Assembly: GCF_022921055.1 (NCBI RefSeq)
Contig: NZ_CP095061.1
Location: 4,193,501 to 4,257,500, forward strand
Source of the DNA: Hymenobacter volaticus
GTDB lineage: Bacteria > Bacteroidota > Bacteroidia > Cytophagales > Hymenobacteraceae
Direction: 5' to 3'
DNA length: 64,000 nucleotides
The notes beneath the pieces were generated by a model that was not told the DNA's origin, did not search any database, and worked only from the letters and a program-made list of their open reading frames with translations. Positions 54,498-63,038 of this stretch are shown one piece after another (positions within the stretch are counted from its first letter, which is position 1; each line of letters starts with the position of its first letter). The translations under genes were made by a program, and so were the position numbers.

Positions 54498-55485
54498 CGA
54501 GCAGACCCTATTGGATAAAGGAATTGAGCTGGCAGCAAAGATTGGCTGCCGTCTGGCTGTTAGCACTTTGCGTTGCCGCTGTTTTTGCCGGTTTGCTGCC
54601 AGAATCCATGCTGGCACCTGATCTACAGATTAGCAATGCTCCCCCGCTTACCCCTGGTCACTGGCTTGGCACCGATCAACTAGGGCAGGATGTAACAGCG
54701 GCATTGATTTACGGTGCGCGCACTACCCTGTTGATTAGCTTGCCAGCGGCCGGGTTAGCAACTAGTTTGGGTACCAGTATTGGTTTACTGGTGGGTTACT
54801 GGGGCAATACCCGACTACATTTTGCATTGGCATATTGGATAGCAGCAAGCTGTGCTGTATTAGGCTTTGTCTTGCTCGGAACTCGTCAAGCAGGAATACA
54901 GGAAGCTTGGTGGCTTCTCTTGCTAAGTGGAGCAACTGTTTTGCTCGGCAAGCTATTAGCGCGTTTTTCATGTATGCGGCGCTCAATAGCACTGCCGTTA
55001 GATTGGCTAATGCAAGCTGCTATTACGTTGCTCGCAGCTATTCCTCGGTTACTACTCATCCTTACTGTAGCAGCAGCCTTCGAAGTGACTCCGCTAAGCC
55101 TAGTGTTGTTATTGGCCTTTACCTCCTGGACGCAATCAGGACGGCTAGTACGGGCTGAGGTTCACCGCGTACGGCAGTTACCGTATTTCGAAGCTGCGCG
55201 TGCGGCAGGTTTACCCGCACGACGTATCATGCGCTATCACCTATTGCCCAATACTTTACAACCGATTGTCACTAGTCTGCCGCTAAGCATTGCTGCTTTT
55301 ATCGTGTTGGAAACCACTCTTTCTTTTTTGGGGTAGGCTTGCCGGCAGAAACGCCGAGCTGGGGCAGGCTATTGGCGCTTAGCCGTTTCGCTTCCTCTTC
55401 TTGGTGGCTTTTTGTGTTTCCCATCCTATGCCTCCTCGCGACTACCCTTTCGCTTCGGCAACTACTGCTAATTAATAAACGCTAG
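54494..55485 (+). CDS. ABC transporter permease, DppC-like (frameshifted)
   Basis: The start is ATG 54494, overlapping the previous stop by ATGA. The DppC features are LTPGHWLGTDQLGQDV, ALIYGARTTLLISLPAAGLA, and the EAA loop FEAARAAGLPARRIMRYHLL near residue 230. The frame stops after TTLSFLG; adding one base to GGGG at 55330-55333 gives VGLPAETPSWGRLLALSRF and WWLFVFPILCLLATTLSLRQ, the expected DppC ending, total 330 residues. Between GYWGNTRLH and PLDWLMQAAITLLAAIPRLL there is an unusual insertion of about 65 residues with two hydrophobic helices (FALAYWIAASCAVLGFVLLG; WWLLLLSGATVLLGKLLARF). This insert is absent from the standard family as I remember it. Confidence 0.87.
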
Positions 55486-55766
55486 AACTTTAGTTTACTC
55501 AATGTCACAAATCACGTGTTTATTTACCTAAAATATGAGTTATAGCAAAGGTAACCTATCTGCAAAGTCGCTTATATCAATGCCATAGATAATTGCCCCG
55601 TACTTAACCGTGCTGCTAAGTCACAATTATATTTGCATAATCACTAGTCACAAATAGCAGCGTATTTTCCTTTACTTCACTTGTGTAAGAAGCTAGTTTT
55701 GTAATGTGCTAAAGGATAAAACAGCACATAAAAGCCACTTCTTTTCGCTGTTTGCCTTAGGTACTA
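55486..55766. other. AT-rich gap with candidate promoter for the small ORF
   Basis: On the plus strand TTTA at 55671-55674 and TAGTTTTG at 55694-55701, 19 bases apart, fit the Bacteroidota promoter. TATATTTG at 55628-55635 is a second -7-like box without partner. No gene is supported in the gap. Confidence 0.4.
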
Positions 55767-55985
55767 ATGGCGTCACTACTACTCAAGCGTCGGCAGGGAC
55801 ACGCATTGCGTTACTTGCTTCTGGAGACGGCTGCTCGGCAACGAGTTGCTTCTACCACATTCGGATTTCAAACAATAGATGGGGAAATTGTCCCCTTCGT
55901 AACTGGTGAGCTAGCGCTACGTGCTGGAGAAGCAATGTTAGTCGGCGGCCTTTTTGTTGGAACAGTATTATTGGAATCTAGATAA
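55767..55985 (+). CDS. Small protein of unknown function
   Basis: 72 residues from ATG 55767 (MASLLLKRRQGHALRYLLLE). A basic start is followed by a beta-rich centre (ASTTFGFQTIDGEIVPFVTG) and a C-terminal hydrophobic stretch (AMLVGGLFVGTVLLES). I do not recognise it. Support comes from context: a promoter-like pair 66 bases upstream, a strong terminator at 56059, and no other gene for nearly 700 bases. The overlapping frame at 55706 is weaker in composition. It could also be a spurious ORF within the 3' region of the ABC genes. Confidence 0.45.
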   Translation: MASLLLKRRQGHALRYLLLETAARQRVASTTFGFQTIDGEIVPFVTGELALRAGEAMLVGGLFVGTVLLESR

Positions 55986-56058
55986 AGGTGATTTTTATTA
56001 CGGCTTTCCCTGCTAAGGGAGCAGGAAAGTCAGTGAACAATGTTGCAATAGGTGTGTG

Positions 56059-56090
56059 AAAACCCCGCTGGCTCTGCTTGCGGGGTTTTT
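56059..56090 (+). terminator. Intrinsic terminator
   Basis: 10-base arms AAAACCCCGC and GCGGGGTTTT, loop of 11, then T. The orientation fits the small ORF or read-through from the ABC genes. Confidence 0.87.
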
Positions 56091-56176
56091 GCGTTTGGTA
56101 TCTGCGAATCAAGGTAGTGTATTATTGAATAGACCTGAAATACAACAGAATAAAATATTATGTCCTTAGGCTGTCT

Positions 56177-57076
56177 TTATGCAGTTTGACGTGCCAACAA
56201 AGCAATACCGCTCCAAAAATCGTGAGGTTGATAACCGAGTTCCTGCTGCGCTTTAGTGATGATGAATCCGGTGCGCGGTGGCCGTTTGGCTGGTTGCGAG
56301 AAGGTGCTGCCATCCACTCTAGTGATGAGAGACTTGTCAAGCTGAAAGTAGTCGGCTACTTGCAGCGCCATCTGGTAAGGCGTAAAAAGCTCACTGCTGC
56401 TGATGTGATAAATGCCCGAAGCAGTATGCTTGGCAGCAAGCCAGCATCCTTGGGCAAGGTCCTCGGCCAAGGTAGGCGTGCGGAACTGGTCGTCGACGAC
56501 TTTTATCGGCTTGTTAGCGCGCAGCGAGTCCCGCACCCATAGCACAATGTTGGTACGACCGTAGTCGTGTGCAGTGCCATACACAAGCACGGTACGCACA
56601 ATAGCCCACGAGACATGGCTGGCCTGCACAATCCGCTCAGCAGCTAGTTTGCTTTCGCCGTAAAAATTGATGGGAGCTGGTATGGCGTCTTCAGCTAAGG
56701 GCCCTTCTTCGCCACTAAAAATAAAATCAGTGCTGACGTGCGTGAGGTGAACTTTGTATGTGGCACAAGCCGCCACGACGTGTTCAACCGCCGTAACATT
56801 TTGCTGCCAGCAAGCTTCCCGGTTCAGTTCGCACTCATCTACATTGGTCATAGCCGCTGTGTGGATAAGATGCGTTGGCTGCTCCTGCGCTACTACCCTT
56901 TCCACCTGTTGCGGATTAGTCACGTCCAGCGGCACGAAGCGAACATCAGGATAGAGTTCGGCGAGTTTGTTGTGACCACGAGAAGTTGCTATAAGTTCTA
57001 CCCCAGGCTGTTGCCGTAGCAGTACAACCAGCTTCTGGCCTAGCAAGCCGTTGGAACCTGTAATCAGAATGCGCAT
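56177..57076 (-). CDS. RmlD-like SDR family reductase
   Basis: 299 residues of the extended short-chain dehydrogenase type. The NAD(P)-binding GxxGxxG is in RILITGSNGLLGQKLVVLL at residue 2, and FVPLDVTNPQQVERVV and IHTAAMTNVDECELNREACW follow. The catalytic Thr and YxxxK are in LTHVSTDFIFSGEEGPLAED and NFYGESKLAAE. The fold and TAAMTNVDxCE pattern are those of dTDP-4-dehydrorhamnose reductase (RfbD/RmlD), which makes dTDP-L-rhamnose, and of related sugar-nucleotide reductases. No rmlA, B or C gene is near, so I leave the exact sugar open. Single gene; its stop is 87 bases from the terminator of the opposite strand. Confidence 0.85.
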   Translation of the reverse strand: MRILITGSNGLLGQKLVVLLRQQPGVELIATSRGHNKLAELYPDVRFVPLDVTNPQQVERVVAQEQPTHLIHTAAMTNVDECELNREACWQQNVTAVEHVVAACATYKVHLTHVSTDFIFSGEEGPLAEDAIPAPINFYGESKLAAERIVQASHVSWAIVRTVLVYGTAHDYGRTNIVLWVRDSLRANKPIKVVDDQFRTPTLAEDLAQGCWLAAKHTASGIYHISSSELFTPYQMALQVADYFQLDKSLITRVDGSTFSQPAKRPPRTGFIITKAQQELGYQPHDFWSGIALLARQTA

Positions 57077-57154
57077 AACTGAATAGCTTAATAGGCTGGT
57101 CGTTCAGCGAGATATTGGACAGCTAGCCATTTAACAAGGCAGCCATCAGACGCT

Positions 57155-57802
57155 TCACTGGTACTGATACCCGTACAACTCCGTAATCTTCTTCTTTTTA
57201 ACCTTCTCTACTTTCATCGTCATTTTGATGTCGGTCAGAGGCCGGTCACGTTCGTTTTTAGGTTGAGTGGCAATCTTATCTAGCACGTCGAGGCCGCTGA
57301 TTACTTGGCCATACACCGTGTACTGGCCGTCGAGGTGAGGCGTGCCTTGATGGTTTTGCACCAAGAAGAACTGCGAGGAGCTACTAGCACGCTCCGGATT
57401 CACGAAATCGCCTTGGCGAGCGGCTGATACGGCGCCAAATTTGTGCTTGAATTCAGGTCGAATTTCAGCTGGAATAGTAGGAGCATCGGGCTGGCCCATA
57501 CCGTCGTTGTCGGGGTCTGAATCTTTAGAGTTTGCATCACCTCCCTGAATCATGAAGTTCGGGATGACACGGTGGAAAGTAGTACCGTTGTAGAAGCCAC
57601 TTTCGGCTAACTTCAGGAAGTTGGCTTTGTGCTTAGGAGTAGCATCAAAAAGTATCAGTTTGATGTCGCCGAGCGAAGTGCTAATAGTGACTAATTGGTC
57701 TTTCTTGCTGAATTTAGGACGCTTAGCAGCGTGTAGGACCGGAGCCGTCAGCAACAACATAACAGCGCAGAGCAACGCCGAAAATCGAGAAGTTAGATTC
57801 AT
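57155..57802 (-). CDS. Peptidylprolyl isomerase, cyclophilin type
   Basis: 215 residues from ATG 57802 (MNLTSRFSALLCAVMLLLTA), whose signal peptide ends near HAAK; the further upstream in-frame start at 57994 adds an unconvincing leader. The cyclophilin fold is clear: YNGTTFHRVIPNFMIQGGDA, SSSSQFFLVQNHQGTPHLDG and QYTVYGQVISGLDVLDKIAT. The catalytic Arg of FHRV, the Gln/Phe motif SQFFL and HLDGQYTVYG are kept. It should accelerate proline isomerisation of periplasmic proteins. The segment DSDPDNDGMGQPDAPTIPAE is an acidic insert typical of Bacteroidota copies, and the C-terminus is Lys-rich. Confidence 0.92.
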   Translation of the reverse strand: MNLTSRFSALLCAVMLLLTAPVLHAAKRPKFSKKDQLVTISTSLGDIKLILFDATPKHKANFLKLAESGFYNGTTFHRVIPNFMIQGGDANSKDSDPDNDGMGQPDAPTIPAEIRPEFKHKFGAVSAARQGDFVNPERASSSSQFFLVQNHQGTPHLDGQYTVYGQVISGLDVLDKIATQPKNERDRPLTDIKMTMKVEKVKKKKITELYGYQYQ

Positions 57803-58022
57803 AGTGTGGTAAACGCAGGGGGTTAGTGCGGCGAAATTAAGCTGTTTTGGTGGGTGGCACCAGATATTCAGTACTGCGCAGCTTGTACGTAGTGGCAAAG
57901 GAGAGTTACCGGTCGCTCCGCAAATCTGGAACTGGTCGCAAAATATATCCGGCAATTTCCGACGAAACTGTGGAGTTAGCGTATGGTGCGCCAAGAGCCA
58001 TACTCAACGTTTTCGACTTTTC

Positions 58023-58658
58023 ATGAGCGACACGCTTACGCTTTCAGCAACGCCACAATCGCACTGGTTTCCGAAGCTATTGCTCGCCTTGTACGCCGTA
58101 GAATTTATTGTACTAGGCATCAACCCCGTGGAACGCGGCACTTGGTGGGCCGAAAACGTGCCTATTTTCTTGATTGTGGTAGCCTTGGTGGTTTTGTACC
58201 TGCGCGGAGTTCGATTCTCGAACCTAGCGTATGCTTTGATGAGCGTACTGTTGTTTATGCACACCGTGGGCGGGCACTACACGTTTGAAAAAGTGCCGTT
58301 CGATTGGTTCAATAACTTGTTCGGCTTCAAGCGCAACATGTACGACCGGGTAGCACACTTTTCGGTGGGCTTCTATGCTTACGCCATCATCGAGCTAACC
58401 GACCATTACGGCACAATTCGCAACCGCGTTATCAGCTACCTGTTTCCGCTCTGCGTCATCGGGACGGTGGCTATGGCTTACGAGCTAATTGAGTGGGTGT
58501 ACGCCGAGGTAGCCGGTGGCGATGCCGGTGCGGCTTTCCTCGGCAGCCAAGGCGACATCTGGGATGCGCAAAAAGATATGCTGGCCGATACGAGCGGCGC
58601 TGTTTTCGCTCTCCTTCTCTACGCGCTGTTCCATCGACGCAGAGAAGTATCCGCTTAG
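58023..58658 (+). CDS. DUF2238 integral membrane protein
   Basis: 211 residues with five or six hydrophobic helices (PKLLLALYAVEFIVLGINPV, NVPIFLIVVALVVLYLRGV, YALMSVLLFMHTVGGHYTFE). The DUF2238 pattern is visible: HTVGGHYTF, RNMYDRVAHFSVGFYAYAII and GTVAMAYELIEWVYAEVAGG, ending QGDIWDAQKDMLADTSGAVF. Conserved His, Asp, Glu and the WDAQKDM motif sit in or near the membrane and suggest a metal or ion site, but the family has no known function. It has no close partner, lies divergent from the cyclophilin and is convergent with hemC, from which a two-way terminator separates it. Confidence 0.88.
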   Translation: MSDTLTLSATPQSHWFPKLLLALYAVEFIVLGINPVERGTWWAENVPIFLIVVALVVLYLRGVRFSNLAYALMSVLLFMHTVGGHYTFEKVPFDWFNNLFGFKRNMYDRVAHFSVGFYAYAIIELTDHYGTIRNRVISYLFPLCVIGTVAMAYELIEWVYAEVAGGDAGAAFLGSQGDIWDAQKDMLADTSGAVFALLLYALFHRRREVSA

Positions 58659-58696
58659 TGTTCAGGAAGCTGCTGGAAGCAGGTTTTAAAACTGGT

Positions 58697-58747
58697 CAGA
58701 AAAGAGCCCTCACGCCGCAGCAAGTGCAGCATGAGGGCTCTTTTCTG
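58697..58747. terminator. Bidirectional terminator between DUF2238 and hemC
   Basis: 16-base perfect arms 58697-58712 and 58732-58747 with a 19-base loop; A-run before and T-run after on either strand. Confidence 0.88.
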
Positions 58748-58777
58748 GATGTTGCTTTCACTGGATTTACGCTACAG

Positions 58778-59715
58778 CTACACTACAGTGCGAGCCTGAC
58801 GAATACTTTCCAAAATCTGTTGGCCGCCACGAGCTAATATTTTCTCGGCCACTTGTACACCAAGCGCATCAGCATCGGTAGTTGGAGCTGACTGTACTTC
58901 TTCAAGCAGTTGTTCCCGTCGAGGCTGATGAGGCCGCCATGCAGCTGAACAGTACCAGCGGTAGTGAGCGTTGCCAAGGCGAAGGACGGGATACTACACC
59001 CGCCTTCCATGGTCCGCAGAAATGCCCGCTCTGCTGCTAGGCAGATATGAGTAGGGCCATGATCGAGAATTCGCTGGAGCTCTAGTTTCAATTCCGATTC
59101 CAGGCTGCGCGCGCACTCAATAGCCACACTACCTTGGCCGGTAGCTGGCACAAACTGCGTTTCGGGTAAAATGTGGCGGATAAGAGAATCATACTCCATG
59201 CGGTGTACTCCAGCGTACGCCAACACTAGCGCATCGTATTGGCCTTCTTCCAGCTTGCGGAGGCGGGTTTGGAGGTTGCCACGTGCTTCAGCGGTAGTGG
59301 TATTGGGCAAAAACCGTTTCAGCATGGCTTTCCGACGGGTACTGCTCGTGCCTAACACCAAACCGGGTTTGTGAAGGTTTAAATCAGTCTGAAAGCTCAC
59401 TACCACGTCATTTACCTGCTCCCGCTCCATAAACGCCAGCAGCTCCAAATCAGCAGGGATGCTGCTTTGCACATCCTTTGCACTGTGTACCGCTATGTCG
59501 ACGTGGCCAGTGCGTAAACCGATTTCTAATTCCTCGGTAAACACGCCTTTCGCTCCAATCTTGTCGAGCGAACGGTCTAGCACAAGGTCGCCGGTGGTAG
59601 TGATAACAACTATTTCGGTCATGATGCCGGCCTGCTCTAAGCAAGCGGCTACATGGTTGGCTTGCCATAGGGCCAATCTGCTACCTCGGGTGCCAATGCG
59701 AACGGTCTTTTTCAA
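58778..59715 (-). CDS. hemC: Hydroxymethylbilane synthase HemC (frameshifted)
   Basis: HemC joins four porphobilinogen units to hydroxymethylbilane in haem synthesis. It begins MKKTVRIGTRGSRLALWQAN, with the catalytic region VDIAVHSAKDVQSSIP, LGTSSTRRKAMLKRFLP and ARGNLQTRLRKL. The dipyrromethane-binding Cys lies in MEGGCSIPSFALA. The frame breaks after GGLISLDG; adding one base to CCC at 58915-58917 gives EQLLEEVQSAPTTDADALGV and QILESIRQARTVV to a stop at 58778, total 312 residues, normal for the family. The gene is essential for haem in most cells, so the break is likely an error. A minus-strand TATCTTTG box lies at 59871-59878 in the 250-base gap upstream. Confidence 0.93.
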
Positions 59716-59965
59716 GGGTGCGAAATCCAGTAGTTAAAAATACACCGGAGCTACTACTGTAGCGTCAGGCTATTCAGCTTATCAACTGTCTTGAACAGCA
59801 GACTTAGAAATAGATTCCTTTGCCGTTCGAGATTTGGGGAAGCTGTTTGAATCTCCGATTTTGTGGCTGGCAAAGATACTACTCGCAATTTGCAGCTGCT
59901 ACCTATAGCTTGTTTAGCGCTAGCTATAGCTTTTTAGCAGACTGTATTTATTGCTTTTGCAGGCT

Positions 59966-61105
59966 TTAAGCAGCGTTTTTCAACAACTCAGCCACCCGCA
60001 ACGACACGTCCACGAATACCATGCGCGGATTGGCATTGCGTTCTATATGGTAGTGCGCTTCGTTTAGCTCACGCGTGAGAGGATCGGCATTTCGGGGCGT
60101 AACGAACCGGCTGAAGCCCGTGACAAACTGTTGCTCGGCGGCCGGCAAGTGGGGCACAAGCTGCGGATCGAGACCGTAGAGCAGCACCTTGCGCAAGAGC
60201 ACCAGCGCGAACTGCATGAATTCTTTTTGGTTTTCGCGGCCGAGCTTCTGAAAGTCGTCGCTGGTGACGAGCATTTCGCTCACGTTGTTGCTGTAGCAAA
60301 GACGCATCCACTTCACAAACAGCGTGAAATAATCGTGGTCGTCAGTGGCAGCGTTTTGGGCGGCAAGGGCGGTTCCAGGGTTGCCTTCGGATAATTGCGC
60401 CAACTGTCGCGCTTTCACTTCTGGTACTTGTTGTGTCGTGTGCAGCCAATCAGTGAGCTCGTTTTCTGAAAGCGGGCGCACTACCACGGGTTGCACTCTG
60501 CTGATGATGGTAGGCAGTAACTGCTCGGGTGCGTAACTCACCAACAAGAATACGGTAGCCGGTGGCGGCTCTTCCAGCAGCTTCAGCACGGCATTGGCGG
60601 CGGCTGGGTGCATCAGTTCGGGCAGCCACACTACTACAATCTTGAACTTCGCCTCAAACGCCTTCAGCGACACCAGCTTCAGCAATTGCAAACTTTCTTC
60701 TTTGGAAATACTGCCCTGTTTGTTTTCAGCGCCGATATGCTGCATCCAGTCGTTGAGCCCTTGGTAAGGGTTGGCTAGCACGAAACTGCGCCATTCAGCC
60801 ATGAACTTGCTGCTGACAGCATCCTTGGTTATGGCCTTAGTGGTTGTGACGGGTACAATGAAATTCAAGTCAGGATGAACCAGCTTGTCGATTTTCTGAC
60901 AGCTTGGGCATTGTCCGCACGAATCTTCATCCTCAGCGCCGCGCTGTTCACAGTTCAGGAACGTACTGTACGCCAGCGCTAGGGCCAACGCGCCCGATCC
61001 TTCGGCTCCACGAAACAGCTGTGCGTGCGCCACATGGTTGCGCCGCACCGACTGCACCAATACTTGCTTAACCTGCTGCTGACCCGGTATATCAGAAAAA
61101 CGCAT
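59966..61105 (-). CDS. holB: DNA polymerase III delta' subunit (HolB-like)
   Basis: 379 residues from ATG 61105 (MRFSDIPGQQQVKQVLVQSV); an earlier in-frame ATG at 61156 would add 17 hydrophobic residues that do not fit. The clamp-loader AAA+ fold has a degenerate P-loop (GAEGSGALALALAYS), as expected for delta', and a zinc module with Cys in CEQRGAEDEDSCGQCPSCQ. The sensor region is WLPELMHPAAANAVLKLLEE and ISRVQPVVVRPLSENEL. In delta' the P-loop does not hydrolyse ATP. The subunit helps load the beta sliding clamp. No neighbouring gene of replication is on this stretch. It has the usual length for Bacteroidota. Confidence 0.9.
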   Translation of the reverse strand: MRFSDIPGQQQVKQVLVQSVRRNHVAHAQLFRGAEGSGALALALAYSTFLNCEQRGAEDEDSCGQCPSCQKIDKLVHPDLNFIVPVTTTKAITKDAVSSKFMAEWRSFVLANPYQGLNDWMQHIGAENKQGSISKEESLQLLKLVSLKAFEAKFKIVVVWLPELMHPAAANAVLKLLEEPPPATVFLLVSYAPEQLLPTIISRVQPVVVRPLSENELTDWLHTTQQVPEVKARQLAQLSEGNPGTALAAQNAATDDHDYFTLFVKWMRLCYSNNVSEMLVTSDDFQKLGRENQKEFMQFALVLLRKVLLYGLDPQLVPHLPAAEQQFVTGFSRFVTPRNADPLTRELNEAHYHIERNANPRMVFVDVSLRVAELLKNAA

Positions 61106-61197
61106 ACGCTGTTGAATGGCAAATAAAGAAGCGAGGACGAGGATTAGACAGGGCAAGGATGCTGACGCAAGTTATTTCCCTGTCACTTCCTTGTTCC

Positions 61198-62414
61198 TCA
61201 TTCCTCATTCTTGATTGCTTTCTCCCACACCCGGTCTTTGGCCGTGGCCTCGAATATGTGTTGCATGATGGTTTGCTCCACAGCGTCATATTCCAGTCGG
61301 CGACGGGCCATGACGCGCTCTGCTACCTCCGTAACTTTGGGCAGCTTGAAGGTTTCGAAGCCAGCGGCACCGCCCCAGCTAAAGCTCGGAATAAAGGTGC
61401 GCGGAAAGCCTGCCCCAAAAATATTGGCTGCTACTCCCACCACTGTGCCCGTGTTGAACATGGTGTTAATACCGCATTTGCTATGGTCGCCCATCATGAG
61501 GCCGCAAAATTGCTGGCCCGTATTCACGAAGCGCCCCGCTGCGTGGCTCCAGATTTTGACGGGCGCATAATTGTTTTTCAGGTTCGACGTGTTGGTATCG
61601 GCCCCTAGGTTGCACCACTCACCGATGACGGAATTACCCACGTAGCCTTCGTGGCCCTTATTGCTATAGGCAAAGAAAATGCTGTTGGCTACTTCACCGC
61701 CTACTTTGCAATAGGGACCCACGCTGTTGTCACCGCGCATTTTGGCACCGGGGTTGATGTGAGATTCCTCACCTAGCGCAAACGGCCCCGAATGATGGCT
61801 CCCTCATGAACCTGGGAGTTCTTGCCTAGATAAATTGGTCCATTTTCAGCATTCAGAATAGCCGCTCGAATCTTAACTCCAGGCTCGATAAAAATATTTT
61901 CCGGCGCATATACTATCGTGTGTGCATCGCCTACCGGCTCTGACTGGCGGCCTTTGGTTAGCAAGTCGAAGTCGCGGCGAATTTCGGCGCCGTTGTACAA
62001 AAAGAGATGCCATACCTGCTGAATAATGGTGATTGGCTCCTCTACTTCGTGTGTATTCTGAAAACCGTCCTGAATTAACTCAGCCACCATCGAAGCATCT
62101 GCTAAGTGAGCTGCTACTAAGGTTTGGTCGCTGTACAGCGCTTCTCCGGCTTGCAAGCGCTGCACTTGCTGCACAAGCATATCACTGGGGCAAATAGCGC
62201 CATTGATTACCAGCGCCGGTCCTTGGACGGAACCAGCCGGGTATTTTGCTTGCAAATAAAGTTCTGTGAGATAGCCAACAGGTAACTGCAACCGATGCTG
62301 CCATTTTTCGGCCAGCGTAAGTATACCGCAGCGCAAACCCGATATGGGCCGCGTGAACGTGAAAGGCAGCAAGTGCGGCCGGATGGCCGGGTCATCGAAA
62401 AGCAGAACGTGCAT
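61198..62414 (-). CDS. GlmU-like sugar nucleotidyl/acetyltransferase family protein (frameshifted)
   Basis: The repaired protein is 405 residues. The N-terminal half (MHVLLFDDPAIRPHLLPFTF, RPISGLRCGILTLAEKW, ICPSDMLVQQVQRLQ) is the degenerate nucleotidyltransferase-like domain of the Bacteroidota GlmU-family protein; no GxGTRM motif is seen. The C-terminal half is a left-handed beta-helix of hexapeptides (IFIEPGVKIRAAILNAENGP, IYLGKNSQVHEGAIIRG). The frame breaks there; adding one base to CCCC at 61786-61789 gives PFALGEESHINPGAKMRGDN and the rest to 61198. It may make or modify UDP-GlcNAc-type precursors, but enzymatic activity is unproven. A GlmU elsewhere in the genome is likely. Confidence 0.83.
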
Positions 62415-62500
62415 TATGGGAATTCCTAGTTTCTAATAGCAAAATGTAGCGTGAAGCATCAACTTTAAGGCGCTATTCGTAGCAAGCCCCAATTCAGGCG

Positions 62501-62538
62501 CAAATAAAAACTCCTGCCAGACAAAGCCGGCAGGAGTT
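62501..62538 (-). terminator. Intrinsic terminator of rpmE2
   Basis: 10-base arms AACTCCTGCC and GGCAGGAGTT, loop of 10; the minus strand continues into a run of T. It lies 53 bases past the rpmE2 stop. Confidence 0.85.
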
Positions 62539-62590
62539 ATACAAGACCACCCATTCGGGGCCAGCAGACTGGCAGCGCCGAAACAAGCAG

Positions 62591-62836
62591 TTATTTTTTC
62601 TGGTAGCGGTTGCGGAATTTTTCTACGCGGCCAGCCGTGTCGAGAAGCACGTTTTTGCCAGTGTAGAAGGGGTGCGACTCGCTGCTCACCTCCACCTTGA
62701 TGACGGGGTAGCTCTTACCGTCTTCCATCGTGACGGTCTCGTTGGAGTTCATCGTCGAGCGGGTGATGAATTTAAATCCGCTCGAAGTGTCCTGAAACAC
62801 GACTTCGCGATACTCGGGGTGAATGTTCTTTTTCAT
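62591..62836 (-). CDS. rpmE2: Type B 50S ribosomal protein L31
   Basis: 81 residues from ATG 62836 ([20 protein letters not shown]). The start at 62917 would add an unrelated 27-residue leader. L31 sits on the 50S central protuberance and bridges to the 30S head. Type B L31 lacks the zinc-binding CxxC, and there is no Cys here; the family motifs [20 protein letters not shown] and [13 protein letters not shown] are present. Such zinc-independent copies are the standard form in Bacteroidota and in others are induced at low zinc. A near-consensus promoter at 62889-62918 precedes it and a terminator follows. Confidence 0.95.
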   Translation of the reverse strand: MKKNIHPEYREVVFQDTSSGFKFITRSTMNSNETVTMEDGKSYPVIKVEVSSESHPFYTGKNVLLDTAGRVEKFRNRYQKK

Positions 62837-62888
62837 GGTCGAAATGCCGTTTGTACCTGGTTGCCTGCCGATTTTGCGGAAGGGACTG

Positions 62889-62918
62889 CAAAAGTACAAG
62901 TTACGCTCAACTTTCAAA
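62889..62918 (-). promoter_or_regulatory. Bacteroidota-type promoter of rpmE2
   Basis: On the minus strand TTTG (62918-62915), 18 bases, then TACTTTTG (62896-62889). Both boxes match TTTG/TAnnTTTG. Predicted leader about 45 bases. Confidence 0.65.
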
Positions 62919-62978
62919 AGCTCTACGTGTCTTTTCTGCGTTTGCCCAGGCTCGAAGCGTGTGCTATTGTAAATTGTT

Positions 62979-62986
62979 TATTTTTG
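62979..62986 (+). promoter_or_regulatory. Possible -7 box for the 63039 gene
   Basis: TATTTTTG matches TAnnTTTG, 52 bases before ATG 63039. No TTTG partner at the usual distance. Confidence 0.35.
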
Positions 62987-63038
62987 GCGTCGTTGTTAAA
63001 TTATTTATTGCCTATTGATCTCCACTTTATCTTTCGTC

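Noticed and set aside
13888-61789. Programmed ribosomal frameshifting as the cause of the broken genes
   Set aside because: Thirteen sites without slippery heptamers or common structure, in unrelated housekeeping genes; base-calling error explains all of them.
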